A stretch of DNA of 64,000 nt from Arcobacter sp. CECT 8983 (GTDB taxonomy: Bacteria > Campylobacterota > Campylobacteria > Campylobacterales > Arcobacteraceae): contig NZ_PDKF01000024.1 of NCBI RefSeq assembly GCF_004118855.1, forward strand, positions 62,001 through 126,000. Reading direction: 5' to 3'. Shown piece after piece: positions 61,820-64,000 of this stretch. The notes below the pieces were generated by a model. That model saw only the letters and a program-made list of their open reading frames with translations, was not told where the DNA came from and did not search any database. The position numbers and the translations under genes were made by a program. Position 1 is the stretch's first letter. Every line of letters starts with the position of its first letter.

Positions 61820-62881
61820 GTGTCTAGTAAGATAAATATAGGAAACTTTTTTGAAGATTTTTCAATTGGACAAAAAATAATACACCCTCTTCCTAGAACA
61901 ATCACTGATGGTGATGTATCTTTATACATCGCTTTCACTGGTTCTAGATTTGCTTTACACTCTTCAGATGTAGTAGCAAAAGAGATTGGATATGAGAAGA
62001 GACCTATTGATGATGTATTAATGTTTCACTTAACATTTGGTAAGTCAGTTCAAGATATCTCTTTAAATGCAATTGCAAACTTAGGTTATGCAGAAATTGC
62101 ATTCCCTAATCCAGTTTATATTGGAGACACAGTTTCTATGACTTCAACTGTAATTGGATTAAAAGAGAACTCAAATGGTAAATCTGGAGTTGTGTATGTT
62201 CATTCTATTGGTGTAAACCAAAAAGGTGAAGAAATACTTAACTTCAAAAGATGGGTTATGGTTCATAAAAAAGATAAAAATACAACTACTGGAATTAAAG
62301 AGATTCCCCAGTTTAAGGAATCAACTCCTATTTTGGATGAAATTAATATACCTCAAATCAAATGTGTTGACACAGATGCTTCTGGAGGGAAATTCTTCTT
62401 TGAAGATTATGAAAAAGGTGAAAGACTAAATCACCCAGAAGGTATTACAGTTGATAATAGTGACCATACTTTAGCAACTAAGTTATACCAAAACAATGCG
62501 AAGGTTCACTTTAACGACCATATGATGAAATCTACTCCAATGGGAGAAAGATTAATGTATGGAGGAATTGTTATTTCTATGGCTAGAGCAATTTCATTTA
62601 ATGGTTTGCAAAATGCACAATGGATGTATGCTATTAACTCTGGAGCTCATGCTAACCCAACATATGCTGGTGATACTATCTATGCATATACGGAAGTGAT
62701 TGATACTATTAATCATAAAAGAGATGATATTGGTTTACTAAGATTAAGAACAATTGCTGTTAAAAATCAAAAACCAGAAGAGATTGAATCACCAAAAGGT
62801 GAAGATGGTAAGTACTTAAAAAATGTAGTACTTGATTTAGATTACACTGTAATCATTCCTAAAAGAAAGACACAAAAGTAA
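61820..62881 (+). CDS. Mesaconyl-CoA hydratase-like (double MaoC hot-dog) enzyme
   Basis: 353 aa, two MaoC-like halves, the size of beta-methylmalyl-CoA dehydratase/mesaconyl-CoA hydratase. N-half: NFFEDFSIGQKIIHPLPRTI, TGSRFALHSSD, FPNPVYIGDTVSMTSTV. C-half: FFEDYEKGERLNHPEGITV, FNDHMM, MYGGIVISMARAI, ANPTYAGDTIYAYTEV. Family members hydrate mesaconyl-C1-CoA to beta-methylmalyl-CoA. I place the start at GTG 61820 (AAGGAG six bases before); an earlier TTG in the upstream gene has no such site. It follows the fusion gene by 10 bp. The family is clear; the exact substrate is inferred. Confidence 0.85.
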   Translation: MSSKINIGNFFEDFSIGQKIIHPLPRTITDGDVSLYIAFTGSRFALHSSDVVAKEIGYEKRPIDDVLMFHLTFGKSVQDISLNAIANLGYAEIAFPNPVYIGDTVSMTSTVIGLKENSNGKSGVVYVHSIGVNQKGEEILNFKRWVMVHKKDKNTTTGIKEIPQFKESTPILDEINIPQIKCVDTDASGGKFFFEDYEKGERLNHPEGITVDNSDHTLATKLYQNNAKVHFNDHMMKSTPMGERLMYGGIVISMARAISFNGLQNAQWMYAINSGAHANPTYAGDTIYAYTEVIDTINHKRDDIGLLRLRTIAVKNQKPEEIESPKGEDGKYLKNVVLDLDYTVIIPKRKTQK

Positions 62882-62891
62882 TTTTGAGCCA

Positions 62892-63010
62892 AAGGCAACT
62901 CGTTGCCTTCTTTAGGATTTTGCTACTTTTAGCAATTTTTCACAAATTGCGTTAAAAAGTAGACAAATAGTAAAAAAGGTCCCATTTTTATTAAATTTGG
63001 GAACTAAAAT
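62892..63010 (+). ncRNA. Structured RNA element, copy B (three hairpins)
   Basis: Hairpin 1: AAGGCA/TGCCTT (62892-62909) with the same loop ACTCGT as copy A. Linker CTTTAGGATTTTGCT. Hairpin 2 (62923-62962): outer stem CTACTTTT/AAAAGTAG, left bulge A, right bulge GTTA, inner stem GCAATTT/AAATTGC, loop TTCAC. A-rich linker AAAAGG. Hairpin 3: GTCCCA ... TGGGAAC with one bulged base, followed by a weaker T-run. It starts 10 bases after the hydratase stop and ends before the AAGGA of the next lyase gene. See copy A for comparison. Confidence 0.7.
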
Positions 63011-63031
63011 TTTATAAAAAAGGAAAATAAT

Positions 63032-64000
63032 ATGACACACCCTAATGAAGCACTATTTGAATCTGGAAAATCTTTACCGATTATTCCTACTTGTGAGCAC
63101 TTTGCAGGAAGCGAAAAGCTAATCAAAAAAGGTTTTGATATGCAAAGAAAACTTGGACCTGTTTTTGATATCACTTGTGATTGTGAAGATGGAGCTGAGA
63201 CTGGTAAAGAAGTTGAACATGCAGAGATGATTGTTAGAGTTGTTAACTCTGAAGACAACCCTTATGCAATGGCTGGAACAAGAATCCATGATTTCTCACA
63301 TCCAGATTGGAGACAAGATGTTGATATTTTAGTTCCAGGTGCTGGTGAAAAACTAGCATATATTACATTACCAAAATCAACTTCTTATGAAGATGTAAAA
63401 ACTCAAGTTGAGTATATTCAAGAAGTAGCTAAAAAAGCTGGTATTAGTAGAGAAATTCCTATTCATATCTTAATTGAAACTCATGGTGCATTACAAGATG
63501 TAGAAAAAATTGCTACATTACCATGGCTACAAGTATTAGACTTTGGATTAATGGACTTTGTATCAGGATACCAAGGTGCAATTCCTGCAATTAACATGAG
63601 AAGCCCAGGTCAATTTGATCATAGATTAATTGCTGCAGCTAAAGCAAAGGTTTGTCAAGCAGCAATTCAAAATCATGTTATTCCTTGTCACAACGTAACA
63701 TTAGATCTTAAAAACCCATACCAAACTTATAAAGATGCAGAAAGAGCTAGAAATGAGTTTGGATTCATGAGAATGTGGTCAATTTACCCAACACAAGTAC
63801 AAGCAATTGTTGATGCTATGAAACCAGACTTTACTGAACTAGAAGCTGCACAAAATATTTTATTAGCTGCACAAGATGCTGAGTGGGGACCAATTCAATA
63901 TGATGGTGAGTTACATGATAGAGCAACATATAGATATTTCTGGGAATTAGTTCAAAGAGCAAAGTTCTCAGGAGCAAAATTATTAGATAAAACAGAAGAA
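63032..64000 (+). CDS. Malyl-CoA / methylmalyl-CoA lyase-like CitE-superfamily protein, partial
   Basis: 323 codons to the right edge, no stop yet, so the C-terminus is missing. The CitE-like active site is complete: CDCEDGAETGKE near 49-60, Arg in AGTRIHDF, Glu in ILIETHGAL, Asp in FGLMDFVSGYQG, and the end motif MWSIYPTQVQAI. The fold and length fit malyl-CoA/beta-methylmalyl-CoA lyases. With the hydratase before it, it would split beta-methylmalyl-CoA to propionyl-CoA and glyoxylate, or the reverse. ATG 63032 with AAGGA 6 nt upstream. RNA element B lies in the 150-bp gap before it. Confidence 0.85.
   Translation, partial: MTHPNEALFESGKSLPIIPTCEHFAGSEKLIKKGFDMQRKLGPVFDITCDCEDGAETGKEVEHAEMIVRVVNSEDNPYAMAGTRIHDFSHPDWRQDVDILVPGAGEKLAYITLPKSTSYEDVKTQVEYIQEVAKKAGISREIPIHILIETHGALQDVEKIATLPWLQVLDFGLMDFVSGYQGAIPAINMRSPGQFDHRLIAAAKAKVCQAAIQNHVIPCHNVTLDLKNPYQTYKDAERARNEFGFMRMWSIYPTQVQAIVDAMKPDFTELEAAQNILLAAQDAEWGPIQYDGELHDRATYRYFWELVQRAKFSGAKLLDKTEE

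Noticed and set aside
62920-62940. TTGCTA/TAGCAA followed by TTTTT as a simple terminator of the hydratase gene
   Set aside because: It can form, but it competes with the longer hairpin 2 of RNA element B, and the alternative pairing is not conserved in copy A. It may be an alternative fold, not a separate feature.
63004-63258. Minus-strand open frame at the right edge
   Set aside because: It is antisense to the partial lyase whose conserved active-site motifs cover this stretch.
1-64000. CRISPR array, tRNA or rRNA genes, insertion sequences, integrase or prophage genes
   Set aside because: Looked for on both strands; no regularly spaced repeats, cloverleaf-like genes, transposase or integrase motifs were seen.

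Overview
The window is AT-rich, densely packed bacterial chromosome. Gene content points to the Arcobacter group of the Campylobacterota: a UPF0323 lipoprotein next to a glutathionylspermidine-synthase-like protein, a short ComEC, tatB-tatC-queA, a short ExbB/ExbD pair, many TTG starts with AAGGA-type ribosome binding sites, and an aceE-type pyruvate dehydrogenase in an otherwise epsilon-like genome. I see no rRNA, tRNA, CRISPR array, prophage or intact insertion sequence.

Layout. 1-5671 (minus strand): a TonB-dependent uptake operon in the order response regulator, histidine kinase, outer-membrane receptor, membrane polyferredoxin, ExbB, ExbD; the left edge cuts exbD. 5722-13766: housekeeping genes (Na/Pi cotransporter, trmL, purU, malic enzyme, pgeF, aroE, PhzF-like, universal stress protein). 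14116-21225: UPF0323 lipoprotein and GSP-synthase-like pair, small coiled-coil and TPR proteins, nadE-DegT-lpxK, two tandem Bfd-like [2Fe-2S] proteins, and a TerB/DnaJ protein. 21319-25804: tatBC, queA, a DnaQ-like exonuclease and an SNF-family transporter. 25837-31013: a DEAD-box helicase with a non-canonical start, an MltC-like transglycosylase, a zinc/manganese-type ABC transporter and ribA. 31036-38814 (minus): REC-PAS protein, comEC, and a tight cluster rraA / GGCT-like / TPR membrane protein / ovoA (ovothiol synthesis). 38925-42198: sensor kinase with two periplasmic binding domains plus a response regulator. 42248-46132: an accessory-looking patch with a large KAP P-loop NTPase. 46133-48799: ABC-F protein and glucosaminidase. 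48878-57013: pyruvate dehydrogenase operon (aceE-aceF-lpd), divergent from lplA-lipA, which lipoylates it. 57041-64000: an IclR regulator divergent from an operon of three CitE-superfamily C-C lyases (one fused to an acyl-CoA synthetase) and a mesaconyl-CoA-hydratase-like enzyme.

The most promising undescribed items are these. (1) A structured RNA element occurs twice, at 23523-23635 and 62892-63010. Loops, bulges and linkers are identical or nearly so, while stems have changed by compensatory substitution. (2) The IclR-linked CoA-ester operon contains an AMP-ligase/CitE fusion whose lyase half lacks two acidic active-site residues. It looks like a C5-dicarboxylate (mesaconate-type) or glyoxylate/propionyl-CoA pathway. 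(3) Several promoters carry three or four direct repeats of exactly 11 bp, the geometry used by OmpR/PhoB-family regulators; one set sits directly before the TonB receptor and behind its own two-component system. (4) The DEAD-box helicase coding frame must begin at AUU or AUA. (5) The comEC start codon lies in the loop of a 13-bp perfect inverted repeat.

All coordinates and motifs were read by eye. Functions are assigned by family recognition, without database searches.
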